Below, piece by piece: positions 24,895 to 37,929 of a DNA stretch of 64,000 bases (positions within the stretch are counted from its first letter, which is position 1; every line of letters begins with the position of its first letter). The translations under genes and the position numbers were made by a program. The notes under the pieces were generated by a model. That model did no database searches and was not told where the DNA came from. It worked only from the letters and a program-made list of their open reading frames with translations. Origin of the DNA: Apostichopus japonicus (Eukaryota > Echinodermata > Holothuroidea > Aspidochirotida > Stichopodidae). Where the stretch lies: the NCBI RefSeq assembly GCF_037975245.1, contig NC_092569.1, positions 35,624,668 to 35,688,667 of the forward strand, read 5' to 3'.

Positions 24895-26907
24895 TAAAGA
24901 ATCCAGGATTCTGATCCAACTCAAGAAATCACACAAAACGTGAAAAGAGTCATCCAAAAGATAGTCTCTAACGGTTCCATTGACCGCAAGTTAGGCCAAA
25001 ACCTCCTGGAAAACGACCCCAAACCTGGTCGCTTTTATTTTCTGCCTAAAATTCACAAAGAAGGCAATCCCGGGAGGCCCATAATATCGGGTAATGGCAC
25101 AGCGACTGAAAAAAATTTCCAAATTCGTGGATCTCCTCATCCAACCTCTCGTTTCGGCCCTACCGTCCTATGTGCAGGACACTACGGATTTTATCCGGAA
25201 AATTGGGGAAATAAAAAATCTTCCCTTATCTTCTCTGTTAGTTACTTTGGATGTGTCTTCGTTATACACAAATATCCCTAACGAAGAGGGCATTTCGGCC
25301 TGCACAAAAGCATTCAAACCGATACGTGGCAAAACCCCCACGAAGAAAGAATTGGCCGAATTAATGCAACTTATCTTGACCAACAATAATCTGGTATTTG
25401 GCAACAAACACTACCTTCAAATTCATGGCACCGCAATGGGTACCAAAATGGCACCGTCTTTTGCCAACATCTTTATGGGAAACCTCGAGAAAGAATTTTT
25501 ATCTCGACAAAACTTGAAACCACACACGTGGTTACGTTACATTGACGATATCTTTATGATATGGACCCATGGTGAGGCTAATCTAAAACTCTTCATTGAT
25601 GACATAAACTCGTTTCATCACACTATCAAATTCACTGCTGATTTTTCTGGACATGGCGTTCACTTTCTGGACACCACCGTGACCCTACAAAATGGTTCAC
25701 TCAAAACAGACTTGTTCAATAAACCCACGAACAAGCACAACTACCTCTTACCAAGCAGTTGCCATCCACGTCACTGTACCAGAAATATTCCGTACAGTCA
25801 AGCGTTGCGCATTCGACGCATTTGCTCCTCTGAAGTCGATTTTGATTCACGCACTAAAGAACCGTCACAACACCTCCTAAACAGACAGTATTTTCGGGGG
25901 TACTATTGAAAATGCCATCAAAAAGGCTAAAAGCAAACCCCGTACCGAAACATTGACGTACAAAACTCGTCAAACCAGCTCCAAAAGGGTACCATTGGTT
26001 ACTGAATTCCACCCTGGTCTCCCACCACTGGCTAATATCATTCAGAAGAATTTTCACCTACTTCAAGGCACCGAACGCCTGAAATCAGTATTCCCAGAAT
26101 TACCTGTCATCGCTTTTAAAAGACCCAGCAACCTACGGGATATCTTAGTTCGGGCATCCTTTCGGGATGACACCCCATTAGGGGAAAGCAAAACAGAAAC
26201 TACAGGATCATCGCCCTGTACACAAAATTGCAAAACGTGCTTACTTGTCGATTCGACCGGGGCCTTTCAGAGCAACCAAACCAAACGCACGTTCCAAATT
26301 CGGCACAAAATTAACTGCCTATCCAAAAATGTCATTTACCTCATCTACTGCAATATTTGTATCTTACAATACATTGGAGAGTCAAAAAACACTCTTAGAA
26401 TGAGAATGACACAACATAGATCGGCGATCAAAACAAAAAAGATCTACCAACCTGTTGCAAATCACTTCAATCTCCAAAATCATTCAATTGAGAATTTGCG
26501 TGTTATTGCCATTGACCAGAACGATTCTTGGACAGATAAATCTAGGAAAGCGAAAGAAAATTTCTGGGAACTAAACCTAAAGACCACGGCACCATTCGGT
26601 TTAAACATCAGAAACGATTTGCCGTCCCAGATAAACCAAAACAATTCCTTTACAATTACGACGGAATCGGATTAAAATAATCCTACGCGGATTAAAATAA
26701 TCCGAATTTCTAAAACTTCTGCTCTATTCAGCAGAAATCAGTAAGTCGCTTTGCCTTTACAACCATGCCGACATCTTCTCTATAAAACAGTTTCAATTCC
26801 TGCTACTCCTTGTCACTTTCGGTGATCATGCACTGAAGAAGAGCTAGTTTTGCTCGAAAGCTCTGCAAAAACCAAACATTGGCTGTTTTACTTCCAATCA
26901 CTTACCT
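24895..26907 (+). mobile_element. Penelope-like element, right copy (5'-incomplete, frameshifted)
   Basis: The plus strand encodes, in several frames, the PLE reverse transcriptase: first segment up to GRPIISGNGTATEK (24940-25110 region), then 25094-25909 with LVTLDVSSLYTNIP, GTAMGTKMAPSFANIF and YIDDIFMIW. A 240-aa GIY-YIG segment follows (25953-26675). An extra A in the seven-A run at 25109-25115 shifts the frame, and a second frame change lies before 25909 between the RT and endonuclease segments. The N-terminal part upstream of about 24905 is missing and joins filler at the inversion junction. The 3' part has a GGATTAAAATAATCC palindrome twice near 26671-26702. Very young judging by arm identity. 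Confidence 0.9.
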
Positions 26908-26985
26908 AATTCAATTATTGTATCTCACTCGAGATCCAGCCTTTCTCTAAATGCAGCATAGTTGTTTAACAGTTTTTCCGTTATT

Positions 26986-27070
<85 letters not shown>

Positions 27071-27833
27071 AAATTTTAATTTTGGATGATAATAAGTAAT
27101 TTCCTTAACAATGGTACACCAATCCAAAAGTCCCTTTTCATAAAAGTATTACATATTTTGAGGTCAAATAAAATAAAAGAGAATAAAAAAGCTCTGTGAA
27201 TACAAAACAATTTCGTTTGATTTAGGGATATCCTATAACCGTGAAGATAATTAGCCCTATTTAAAGCGTTTTAATCCGCGAAAGTGGTTCTTTTTTATTT
27301 CATTTTACTACTGATACCAACACGTGTCCGTGCAACACAATTGATAATTCAAATTCATTATTTACATTCTCATCATCTTGTGAATAGCAGGGTTTAGTAG
27401 CTTCATCAACTACTATTTTATATTTATATAATTATTATTTGCTGGTTTCGGGTAAATTGAAGATCCAACCTTCATTCCTCTGTCACGATGTGGTCTTATA
27501 TAAACGAACCTTTAATAATAAGACTCACACTTCAGTTCTTCACAATCTAAGCTACTAGTGTTTTATTAATATGACCTGATGATCAAGTTCATTGAATGTT
27601 CGTTTAACCAAATCGTCACAATCCTGCCCCCCCCCCCTTTCTCGATCCAACCAATTAACATTAGACATCCAGCAAGCAATATTTTTAAAGTCCATGAGTT
27701 CATGACTTCATAGAAGAAATGGTTGTGAACCTCTCTAAGTACAGTCTAACAAAGGCCTAATTTTCATATCCACTGCCACAACAGAACAGTTTTTATCGCG
27801 TATAATCCTTTGAAACAAACAAATACCTGTATC
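26907..27833. other. Non-coding spacer with (TA)n at 26989-27066 and a C-run near 27617
   Basis: About 78 bp of TA repeat, otherwise AT-rich unique-looking sequence; no gene recognised. Confidence 0.5.
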
Positions 27834-28735
27834 TCAAGGAGCACCGTAGATTCCATTCAACATAATATCATGACAAGCATTGAACCACCAGCCGCCGGGA
27901 TGATAAGAAGTATGAGCACAATTTTGGTTGGCTAAGACATTGTCCTGATCGTAAGTTGAAAATTTCATATCTCGATGGTAATCCATTAGTCATATTCTGT
28001 TGAAAGCATAAACGAGAGAGTTTTTTTAAAAGAAGCTTCGTTTAAATTTGAAGGGAACACTGTCGTCATTCTTACCAAATATTTCCTTTTACAATATTTA
28101 GCTAAGTAATGTAAAGCACGTAAACGAAGACTAAAGGTTCCTATAACCTAAACAAGAATGAAAGTTAACAACATTGGCCTCAACTTTGGATTGTGTACTT
28201 CTCTGAGATTTTTTTAAATGTATTCTAAGAACTTCATTGACATTATCAGATTAACAAATCCCCTTCTCTCTTGCACTCGTCCTAAGCGGTCGATACATAA
28301 AGTACTTCATTAACAAAATCAATATACGTCAAAGTTCAGTCAACTGAATCACACTACTGTTCAGAGGTAGTTGCCATTCGCGGCACAATACGTACCGAAG
28401 CTCCCTGTATAGCTTCCAAGCGTTATCACGTATTGTATTGCCTCGGATCTAACTCGAAACAGGTTTTAATGAAGATATGCACTGTCATCATTGGTATTGT
28501 TGAACCAAATATCACTTCTTAGTTGATGATCTCTCTGAGCTGATATGACGTGTCATTTCTCATTTCCGAGGCAGAAACTATAACTAAGATCACCAAATCC
28601 ATCTCTGTAGTTATTCCAAGTCTCATAAAATGAAACAGATCCACCACATGCCGCTCCTGAAACAGCTGTATAATAAGTAACCGCTAATTTCATAGAACTA
28701 TACTTAGTGTATAAGTCGAAGATTTTGTTGAACCA
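27834..28735 (-). pseudogene. Pseudogene E: last two FReD exons of a gene-D-like gene
   Basis: Inverted homologue of the 3' part of gene D and of A'. The middle FReD exon (28665-28396) has a two-base insertion near its start plus in-frame stops (for example after LGNEK and after SAYLH). The terminal exon (27996-27834) has GGWWFNACHDIMLNGIYG but lost one base after EYD compared with A', shifting the frame. The 399-bp intron between them is preserved. Upstream homology with gene D ends near 28735, so the TIL, EGF and earlier exons are absent. It shows what gene D's missing last exon should look like. Confidence 0.85.
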
Positions 28736-30499
28736 TGGTTGGGATTGGGGAGGATCCTAACTCCCAAGGATTTACATTTTCGTTTCACATCATCGGATAG
28801 AATGCATATAGTTAGTTTCTTACGACGGCAAAAAGGCAACACTGTCCCGGACTTGTGATTGACAGTGAGATGTAATTTCGTAACTCTCATGATAGTAACC
28901 ATGGATAGGACATTATTTTAGAAATATCGGTTGTTTAAATTCTTTTTGTACCTACTTTTTACCCAAAATGGTGCCCTACTTTAAAAAAATGGCGCCAGAA
29001 TTTGTTTTGTAGCTCGGATCGACTTGACGCACTAAGGTTATGTCGTTTCAAGTTCCAGTTCTAACTTAACGTTATGTTTGCTATAACTTTATTAACACTG
29101 GCGGGATGGGTCAAAGGGGAGGGGTGATCGAGGAGAACTTGTGGTAAAATATGGAGGGTGCTTATATGAAAAACTTATGAACAATATTGTTCACCAGGTC
29201 TGCTTTAGATGTTGCTACGGATTACGTATGGAAATCTGATGGCGTTGTAAATTATGAGGGGATTGAAACAAGTGATCAGATTTTAATTTGTTCGGGCGAT
29301 ATGATTTGCCTTTAGAGTGTAGTTTGAGCTTTGTTTTGGAATTACAATGTCTCAATGATTTGGTCACGAATGTGTAATCATATATATTGCCCTCCAATAT
29401 ATAGGACTAGTAATATTAATCAGTTCAACATAATTGTTAAAATAGCTGTTTAAACAATTACGGTATGTTGTATATATTTATTTAATTTGGCTGCATACGT
29501 ACGTACGTGTATCATTACAATTTTAGTGATATATGTGGCATGAATTAAAAGGGAACATATATTGGTTTATGGTGGTCGCAGTGACTAATGACCTGTTTTC
29601 TTCACGGTCCACTTGATTAGGTCTCTCATCATAATTTGTCGTTGGGATTTATCTTTGTTCCTTCATTCAGCCAGTTGTTTAGTTTATACAGTAATTTTGT
29701 GCAGGGTGGTACCGTTTCTTTTCAAACGTTTACTCGGTATGCTGGGTAATCATGACTTGCTATTGCAGTTAAATGATTATTCCCCTATGTTGAATGTGAA
29801 GAATGCATAATTACTTTGCTTTTGGATACGTCCTACACAAAAGTCAATAAAAATGAATAAAATTCATACTAAAATGAAGATCATACTACTCGTTCAATAA
29901 CGGTTCGAAGTAATTTCTAGCTATATATAACCATAAGAACATTAGTGGTATCCCGTGTTTACAAACGTTTTCCAACAGTTATAAAGTATTGAATAATAGA
30001 AAAGCTGCCGTAAAGTTGTTGTTCAAACGTAATATTGTTGCTGGTTATATTGTAAACATTACATCTTGGCTAATGTGATACGTAATGACTTTGTCGGTTA
30101 AAAATTAACGTTTCAACCTCACCCGTTCACAAAAGAAGAATATTTTCCTCCTCATGTATATGTCAATTTACTGTCATTTGTAAATGCAAGTTCAGATCCT
30201 AAAGAAATGTTGTCTAATATAATCATTCATTCTGCTCATTTATTTCTTACTCTTTGTTTGCGGAAGATTTTTCTTCGTTTGCGGAAGTTCCACTAACCTA
30301 TTTTGCCAGAAATCCAAACCGTTGGTAATTTTACAAATTTGTTCATGATATATTTTAAGGTCATAAACATTAGTGATTTCGTACACAAGCAGTTACTTCT
30401 TAATCAACGCGGCGAATCTTTCCATTCAATCTAGGTCGGCTGTGAAAACAAGAGCCCTCGTTGATATTACAAACAGTGAGTTACAATATAAACAATATA
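28736..30499. other. Non-coding, nothing recognised
   Basis: Lies between pseudogene E and the gene D upstream region. No supported ORF; a short (ACGT)n-like stretch near 29497-29509. Confidence 0.4.
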
Positions 30500-30913
30500 A
30501 AAAAAAATACGTTTTCTCAAATAACGACCCCAAAATCACAAATATAAGACATAATAAAAATTCATTAATTCAATTATAAAGAATTAGGTCTGTTTATTGA
30601 TTATATATCATAGATTTTTAATATTGTGTCTCTGCGTATTATTCTGAACAAGTAGACTTTATATTGTATTCCTAACGACGTCAATATCTTTGGATCATAG
30701 TGTGGCTGTTTTCATTTTCTTTTGTCGCTTTTGGCGAATATTAACATTAACAATAATGCCGAACTTAAATCACGTGATCGGTTGTGTGTTCCCACAAACT
30801 TCGGTATCTGCGTAGCAACACGAGGGTTTTCAAAGTAACTTAGAACATTGATGAGCTTGACCAGGAATTATCCAGAAAAACTCTTAGTTTCTACTAAACA
30901 TTGAGAAAGGAAG
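30500..30913 (+). promoter_or_regulatory. Gene D upstream region
   Basis: Homologous, in inverted orientation, to 114-530 upstream of gene A. Conserved CACGTG at 30771-30776 and GACGTC at 30677-30682. A TATA-like stretch (CTTTATATTG) is near 30658. Promoter role is inferred. Confidence 0.45.
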
Positions 30914-33900
30914 ATGAGTGGAATTCAGTTTTCGTGTATCTTTCATTGCTTCCTTCTTGGTATTTGCATTTATTCTTCGATGGCGGGAAGCGTTGGTAAG
31001 TAGAATAACGGAAATTAGATTTAACATTTCATATCATTACTTTGACGTTTTGAATTTAAATACAAAACATTAATCAGCGGATCAGTTATTATAATTGTAG
31101 CAAATATTCGTTATGTAACTGCTCGATGATGATCTTTAAACTAACGATTCTTATGATTTCAGTTTTTTTCAAGTGCACAAAACCACACTCATATAAAGAT
31201 GCCGTTATGCCTTGTGATGGTAACTGTAACAATCAAATAGAGGTAATACCGAGTACCGGTAAGTAACAGTTGCTATTTAAGTAATCTAAGAAGTTATGAT
31301 GTAGATAAATGTAGACAAGTAATAAATGTATCAGAGTAAAATCTGACTTTTCTTTCATTGCCAAAGGAACAGTGATTTCATTTAAGGCTTCATTTACATA
31401 TTATATTCAAACGTATATGTCATATGCATAATAGTAATTCCAATGAACTGTTCGGTGAATATATAGAGAATCCCGAAATGAGCCCGAATCTTAGTTAAAC
31501 GCTTTGCTTATTCATGGAAAGTTGTAGTGATGATATATTAACAACCATCCTCTCTAAATATAAACTCTTTTTGGCATTCAGCCCTCTGAGTACTGACCCA
31601 AAGAGAAAGAAAGGAAAAGCACCAAGACATCAAATAAATCTGTTTTAGAAGGAAATATATATGCATATTTTCGGTTTAAACGCACCACTCAATGTTTTGA
31701 TGGCAGCGGATGTTCAGTTATCTGTTTCTTTAAACAGACTCACTATTATAAAATTCACTTTTTATATATAATTTCGTAAACAAGCTTGATTTACTTCCGT
31801 ATGGTGTTGCAATATATGTAAACGAATGGTAATAAGTCAAACGCAATGCCCGCTATGAGTTCCCGTTGCCGGGTTTTATATCAGGAGTATTGTATGAGAA
31901 TACTTAATTTAAGTTGTATATTACGTTTAATTCTTGTAGGCAGAGTCACCGACATAAAATTGAGTTAATCTTTAAGTCCTAGTTGAAATGTTTGAATACT
32001 AATATAGACAACATTATTTGCTTTCGTATATCGTTATGTTAACCAAATGGTAATGAGTCAAAAGATATGCTCGAAATAATTGTATATGTTTGTAGGTTGC
32101 ATATCATGATTTCATGTATCGAAGACTGATTTTAACAGAGTCATTAGTTATAATGGCTATAGTATTTTACAACTACAAAGAATGAATCCAAAATACCAGT
32201 TTAATACACCATCACACATATCATATACCGTGGGGATAATATCAACACAACGCAAAGTAAGAACGCAACAAGCTGATAAGTATTAAGAATAATTACTTTG
32301 CTATCGAAACATTCTTTCGAATATTTCTCGGCAAACATCTCTAATTCTTTATATCTGACAGTTTGACGAGGTATGTTACATTTTTTCTTAGATGGTTAGA
32401 TATTAATTTAAAGGTTATAAAGAGTTAGCCTAGCTTACATTGGAAACGATAGTAAAACATCTGACACTAATCATTTTCGTTTACAGATGAGAGAATAAAA
32501 ACGGAAACAGCACTGAGTGGAATCAAATCAACATGGATGCACTCTACTGATGAAATGCGATCATTAATGTCAACCGGTGAAACGCTAACACCATCAATAA
32601 GTTCGCTGGGAACGAAATTGAGTGACCGAACAACAACTTCGGTCCACACAACAGATGGAATGCGAATATTACCGTCAACTGATGAAATGACAACACGATC
32701 GAAAAAATTGTTGTCAACAACAGTGATGCCTACAACAGGTAACGATGTAGCATGTGGTGTACTTTTTTAAGTATTTGACTCAGTCATAACACAGATTGGT
32801 ATTCATCATTATTATGTTGACAATGTGAACGTCAAGAAGAATTTGGTTTAACACGGCTTGGACTAATTGAACATTAAGAATGTTGTGTATTAAGGTAAAT
32901 ATTTTATAATCGTATGCTAACGTCCTATCATGTGTCTATGTTTTTAATTATTACGAGACCATTGAAATAAATAGTTTTATTATTTATAGTAAATATCAAC
33001 AAATATGGTATTGAATTAATCAATCATGAGATTCAATCAATAAACTAGCAACAACACCGAGTAAATGACTAATTACAACCATGCACTCCACAGATGAAAC
33101 AACATTACTTCGGTCAACCGATAAAATGACAACCATCAACAAAAATGAATTTTCAACAACATCGATGGTCTCAACAGGTAACGTAATTGCTTTTAGTTTT
33201 GTTAAGAGCTTACATGTTTAAGTATAAAATCAACATCATATTTATCTACAACTACAGTTTTTGTCGTCTGAAACTTTGCTCTCAGGTATCTTTATCAGCT
33301 GATACATTATGAATGTTCGTTTGAGCAACTAACGGACGGCAGTATTAGTTCTTTAGTATGTATACACTTGTTCAAAGTTATTAAAGTTGATATATATTTA
33401 TCTTATTTTGAATGGGTCTAAAGAATTAACATGTATTGAAAACGATTGGACAGCAACTAACACTGATCATTTCCCTTTTCAGGTGCGAGAATTAAACAAG
33501 AAACAACAGTGGGTGAAATCAAGTCAACGTCGATGCTATCTACGGAAGAAATACGTTTATTAACGTCAACCGTTGAAACGCCATCGACAACTACAGATAC
33601 AAGTACAACTGTGCTATCAACAACACGGATGCCTACAACAGGTGATTTAAAAATGTGTACCATTATGTCTACAATTACTTCAGTTCACAATTGGAGAAAC
33701 AATTGTAAGAATTAGATAGGCATACTTGTATTCCCTACCGCCTGGCCTTCTCAAATATCTATATTATATAATACTTAGACGGTAAGACACTATTGTAACT
33801 TACTTTATTTGATTCAACAGTAACATGTTTACATATTTGATTGCTTAGTTTCGTCTCTCAATCAAAATATGTTCTAACAGCCAACCAATAACATTACCAC

Positions 33901-36367
33901 TCACAACATACATTATTCGCAATGTGCTGAATTAACCTCGGTTTAATTGACCTTTTACATGTCAGAAACAAACTGAAGTGGTAAAGCTACAAGTAACGAT
34001 ATTCTGATTGTTACTCTCATTATGATAGTTAAAATAATTCTTATAGTATTATACTTAAGGAGACCTCTTCTGGGATATAATATCTCCGTTCGGAATTTCT
34101 GTTTTTTGTAAACATTTGGCCAGGTGAGCACTTGAAATAACCGTCATGTTGTTGAATGCATAGTAAAGGGCAATTGTAACGACCGCCGACTTGAACATGT
34201 CATTTTATTTCAGAATCCTGCCCAGCAAACATGATATGGATGAACTGTTCATGCCAAACTACGTGCGATGATCCCGACGGACTCAACGGATGTTTTAAAA
34301 GCTGTGACGATGAACCAGGTTACACGTGTGTCTGTCCAGATGGATTCCTAATCAGAGATGGTGCATGCATACCGTTGTATGAATGCGGATGCTACCACTC
34401 GTCCATGGGAGTCATTTCGGTATTTCCACATAACTCGACATTTGTCATTTTTCGCATGTGTCACGTTTTTCGAAGATCTCTTTTAGAGAGTGTAAATAAC
34501 ATCAATATCAATAACTAAACGAGCGCATACATTTCTGTGTCCATACTTATTCCTATTATCAGGTTATTACTTATTCCGTTGAAAAATTTGCTTTCTTTAA
34601 CCTTTTACGAAATAGCAATAGTAAAGTATATAAGTATATATAGTATATAAGTTTTTCGAAACGTAATTGGAAGGTTATAGGTTAATCTTAGTCAGATTCG
34701 GATATCACTTATGACATCTTTAGGTTGGGCAGAAAAATTGATTCGAATATTCGTTTGAAGTTTATATATACCATTCAGAAAATGCAGTAGTCACAACATG
34801 CCGATATCCCAATTTTTTTTTTTTTTTTTTGGGGGGGGGGGCAATAACGTTCAGATTATAAAATCAAGACAACGAATATAACGTTAACGTTTCCACTAAT
34901 GTATTATATATTATTAACCGTTGAATGAAGTCTCATTTGAGCAGAGTTAACATTTTCTCTCGACTTGCTCGTATTCTTGAACATTTCTGCACAGAACGGA
35001 TCATCGCATCTTAACTTGGACTGCACAAGACATTGCACATGTGAAAATGATGTTCTCCACTGTGAAGAATACTCTTGCAGTCATCATGCAACCTGTAAGA
35101 ACCAAGGTCAAAATTCATATTGCGAGTGTAAAGAGAGCTACTGGGGAAATGGTACGACTTGTCAAGTAATCACAAACTGTCAGGATGTTTATAATGGTTT
35201 GTCCACCGAAGAAGGCATTTATTGGATAAGTCCACCTTCTTGGCCACATGAATCATTCCAAGTTTACTGCAAAGATGGTTGGATGGTAAGTTTTCTTTTG
35301 GAAACCAGCACACTTTTCATTTCACTTTTTCGCAGAACTGCAAATACGAAATTAAACTACACCTATTTAAAATGAAATATTCAAATGAGTAAATGTTTTG
35401 CGCAAATGCCTAAAATGAAAGGAATCTATAAGTTCTTTTACTTAAACTTTCATTATAAATATAAGTAAGTTCAATACTCTATCAAAATATTGATCGAACA
35501 CAATGTTAGTATTTGTGGCTGCACGCTGTAATGTCCCTGTCCTTCTCCTAAGCAAACCGTGGAGCTGCTTTTCCCCTGTGATCAGGCAACCAATGCGTTA
35601 TGAGCCATCTCTGACATTTGGAGCTTTAATTACTATCCGAAGTTGTTTCCAAAGATTACTAACAGCCATGCACTCACTTTATCAAATCTTGGCTTCCCTA
35701 ACTAACGTCAGAAGTTCATGATATCAGGCTCTGGATCATATTTTCACCAGTGTTACCTTACGATTCGTAACTTGAGTAATGATTTTAATCCTTGTTGGGC
35801 TACATGAGATATACCATCTAATTTAACGATCATGTAGGAATTGGATTGAGAAACAACGTTGTTCGAAGAAGATAAATACCATCATAGTAACATCATCGGT
35901 CTTTCCTAATTATCATTTTTGAAGTTTTCTCAAAGAAGGTATTTATCGTGGGACAAATTCATATTAAGTTGAGAAATTACATGATCTCTTCCAGACGCAA
36001 TTCTTGTTATCCGAATGAAAACTGTAGATCTTGTCAACAAAATATTCGGCTTATACACTATGTATAGTTCTATGATTATAGCGGTTACTTTTTATACAGC
36101 TGTTTCAGAAGCGGGTTGGTGGATCTGTTTCATTTTATGAGACTTGGAATAACTACAGAGATGGATTTGGTGATCTTAACTCTAGTTTCTGGCTTGGAAA
36201 TGAGAAATTACACGTCATATCAGCTCAGAGTGATCATCAACTAAGAATTGATATTTGGTTCAACAATACCAATGATGACAGTGCATATCTTCATTACAAC
36301 CTGTTTCGAGTTAGCTCCGAGGCAACACAATACCAGATAACGCTTGGAAGCTACACAGGGAGCTACG
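30914..36367 (+). CDS. Gene D: mucin-like TIL-EGF-FReD secreted protein, terminal exon missing
   Basis: Exons: 30914-30995 signal peptide (MSGIQFSCIFHCFLLG...); 31163-31258 short Cys-rich (FFKCTKPHSYKDAVMPCDGN); 32487-32738 Thr/Ser-rich; 33094-33177 a small Thr/Ser-rich candidate with a weak acceptor; 33483-33641 Thr/Ser-rich (TPSTTTDTSTTVLSTTRMPT); 34214-34419 TIL domain (CSCQTTCDDPDG, CVCPDGFLI); 34995-35285 EGF-like (CSHHATCKNQGQ) plus FReD start (NCQDVYNGLS, YCKDGW); 36100-36367 FReD centre (KRVGGSVSFYETWNNYRDGF, WLGNEKLHVISAQ). Every junction is GT/AG and phase-compatible and no stop occurs over about 1.44 kb of coding sequence. The expected last exon (with the Ca2+ site and GGWW motif) is not found; homology to E and A' stops near 36520 at a TA tract and a large repeat follows. 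It is probably a disabled or truncated gene, though the missing exon could have been moved. The Thr-rich part is likely an O-glycosylated stalk. Confidence 0.8.
34815..34842. repeat. T-run followed by G-run in a gene D intron
   Basis: About 17 T followed by about 10 G. Similar T/G junctions lie near 46276-46305 and, inverted, near 19587-19607. Confidence 0.8.
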
Positions 36368-36519
36368 GTACGTATTGCTCCGCGAATAGCAAATACCTCT
36401 GAACAGTAGTGTGGTTCAGTTGACTGAACGTTGAAGTATATTCATTTGTTAAGTGAAAGAGTCCAAGAGAGAGATGGGGAGTTTAATCTGATAATGCCAA
36501 TGAAGTTCTTAGAATACAT

Positions 36520-36522
<3 letters not shown>

Positions 36523-36568
<46 letters not shown>

Positions 36569-36600
36569 ATATATATAGATATATATATATATATATATAC
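36523..36600. repeat. (TA)n microsatellite at the gene D breakpoint
   Basis: TA repeat with a few interruptions; homology of the gene D intron to pseudogenes E and A' ends at its left edge. Confidence 0.9.
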
Positions 36601-36641
36601 ACATTGGTATATTTGTTTACTTCAACGCATGATAGCTGGGA

Positions 36642-36690
36642 CTTAGGTTTACCTCGGGGACAGGTTTACCTGACACCAGGTAAACCTAAG
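36642..36690. repeat. Inverted repeat (13-bp perfect arms)
   Basis: CTTAGGTTTACCT at 36642-36654 pairs exactly with AGGTAAACCTAAG at 36678-36690; an extra AGGTTTACCTG lies in the loop. Confidence 0.8.
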
Positions 36691-37929
36691 TTTAACCTAA
36701 TGTTTTATGTATTCAATATATACAAGGCCTTAGCCACAGGGACCATAGGAATACGAACTTGGCCAACCCCCCCCCCCCTCCCATCTTCCCCTCGAAAGTT
36801 TCTATCAAATGGTTAACAAATGTTATAACACCCGAAAGCAAATGTATTTAATATATAATGAAAATGATAGCATCTTTGCTTCTAAACACCCTTACCGAGA
36901 CAAAATTCTCTCAAAGGTGAGGGGACGCTCCTCCCCTTAAGCCCCACCCCTCTCTTAAGATCTCTCCCTAGTACGGACGTCCACCTAAAATTTGAATTAA
37001 ATTTCTACAGAATTTCTACATGGCATACTGCCATTACAATGCAATTCAAGTACTCCACATTTACATTTCAATCTGTGTTTTATTGACCTTTGACTTGGAG
37101 TATATTATTTTGGTAATAACATATTGTTATAACTAACTAAACAAATCTCCTCCCTAAGTTCCCCATCTCCAAACTCCTGCAAATGCTTTGAGTAAATGTT
37201 GCATCATTTTATTCAAGAAGTTAGTGAACTAGAAGCTACAGTGATTATAATTTATGAATGGGGGTGGCTGAAAGCTTTATGCCAGAAAGAAGATGCTTAA
37301 TTAATCTACTGTACTTACCCAATGTACTGACAGGTCAAACAACTGTTTGCAGTTTGATAGTCTTAAAGGTTACAAAGTTCACATCATAATACATCTTAAT
37401 GTTAGTCATCTTTCAGATCGTTATCATAGATCGTATCATAAATATTTCCTTTTTATCATAAACCAGTTGTAAGCAACGGAAGAAGATGTTTTGGAGCGTG
37501 AGAAGCAAAGGGTAGAAGGAATCACTCCAACTGAGTGAGAAGGAGGACATAAATCAATTAAAACAGGATCTCTGACCGTTTCCATCTGAGTGAAAGAAGG
37601 TATTTCTTTCTATCTTAAAAGATCACAGAAAGCCACCAAACACACCGAGTGAATTTGTTTGAAAACGGAGCTGGATAAGTGATTGAATTCAACGTTTCAA
37701 CTTGGCCCGTTTCGCAGAATGAAAAACCATGAATAAGGGGAAAAAGTTTACTTGTTGAATTAAAAAAAAATAATAATAGGAAAATATCGACAAACGTTTC
37801 AAACGTTGGTCAAGGCTATTTATAGTACTGGTAGGTATAGTGACAATAATTGGTCCTGGCTTGTGGGCAGGTCAGCACTTTGCTTAGGCTGCGGCTATGT
37901 CGGTAGTTGCTATGGAAGCAATAGTGAAG

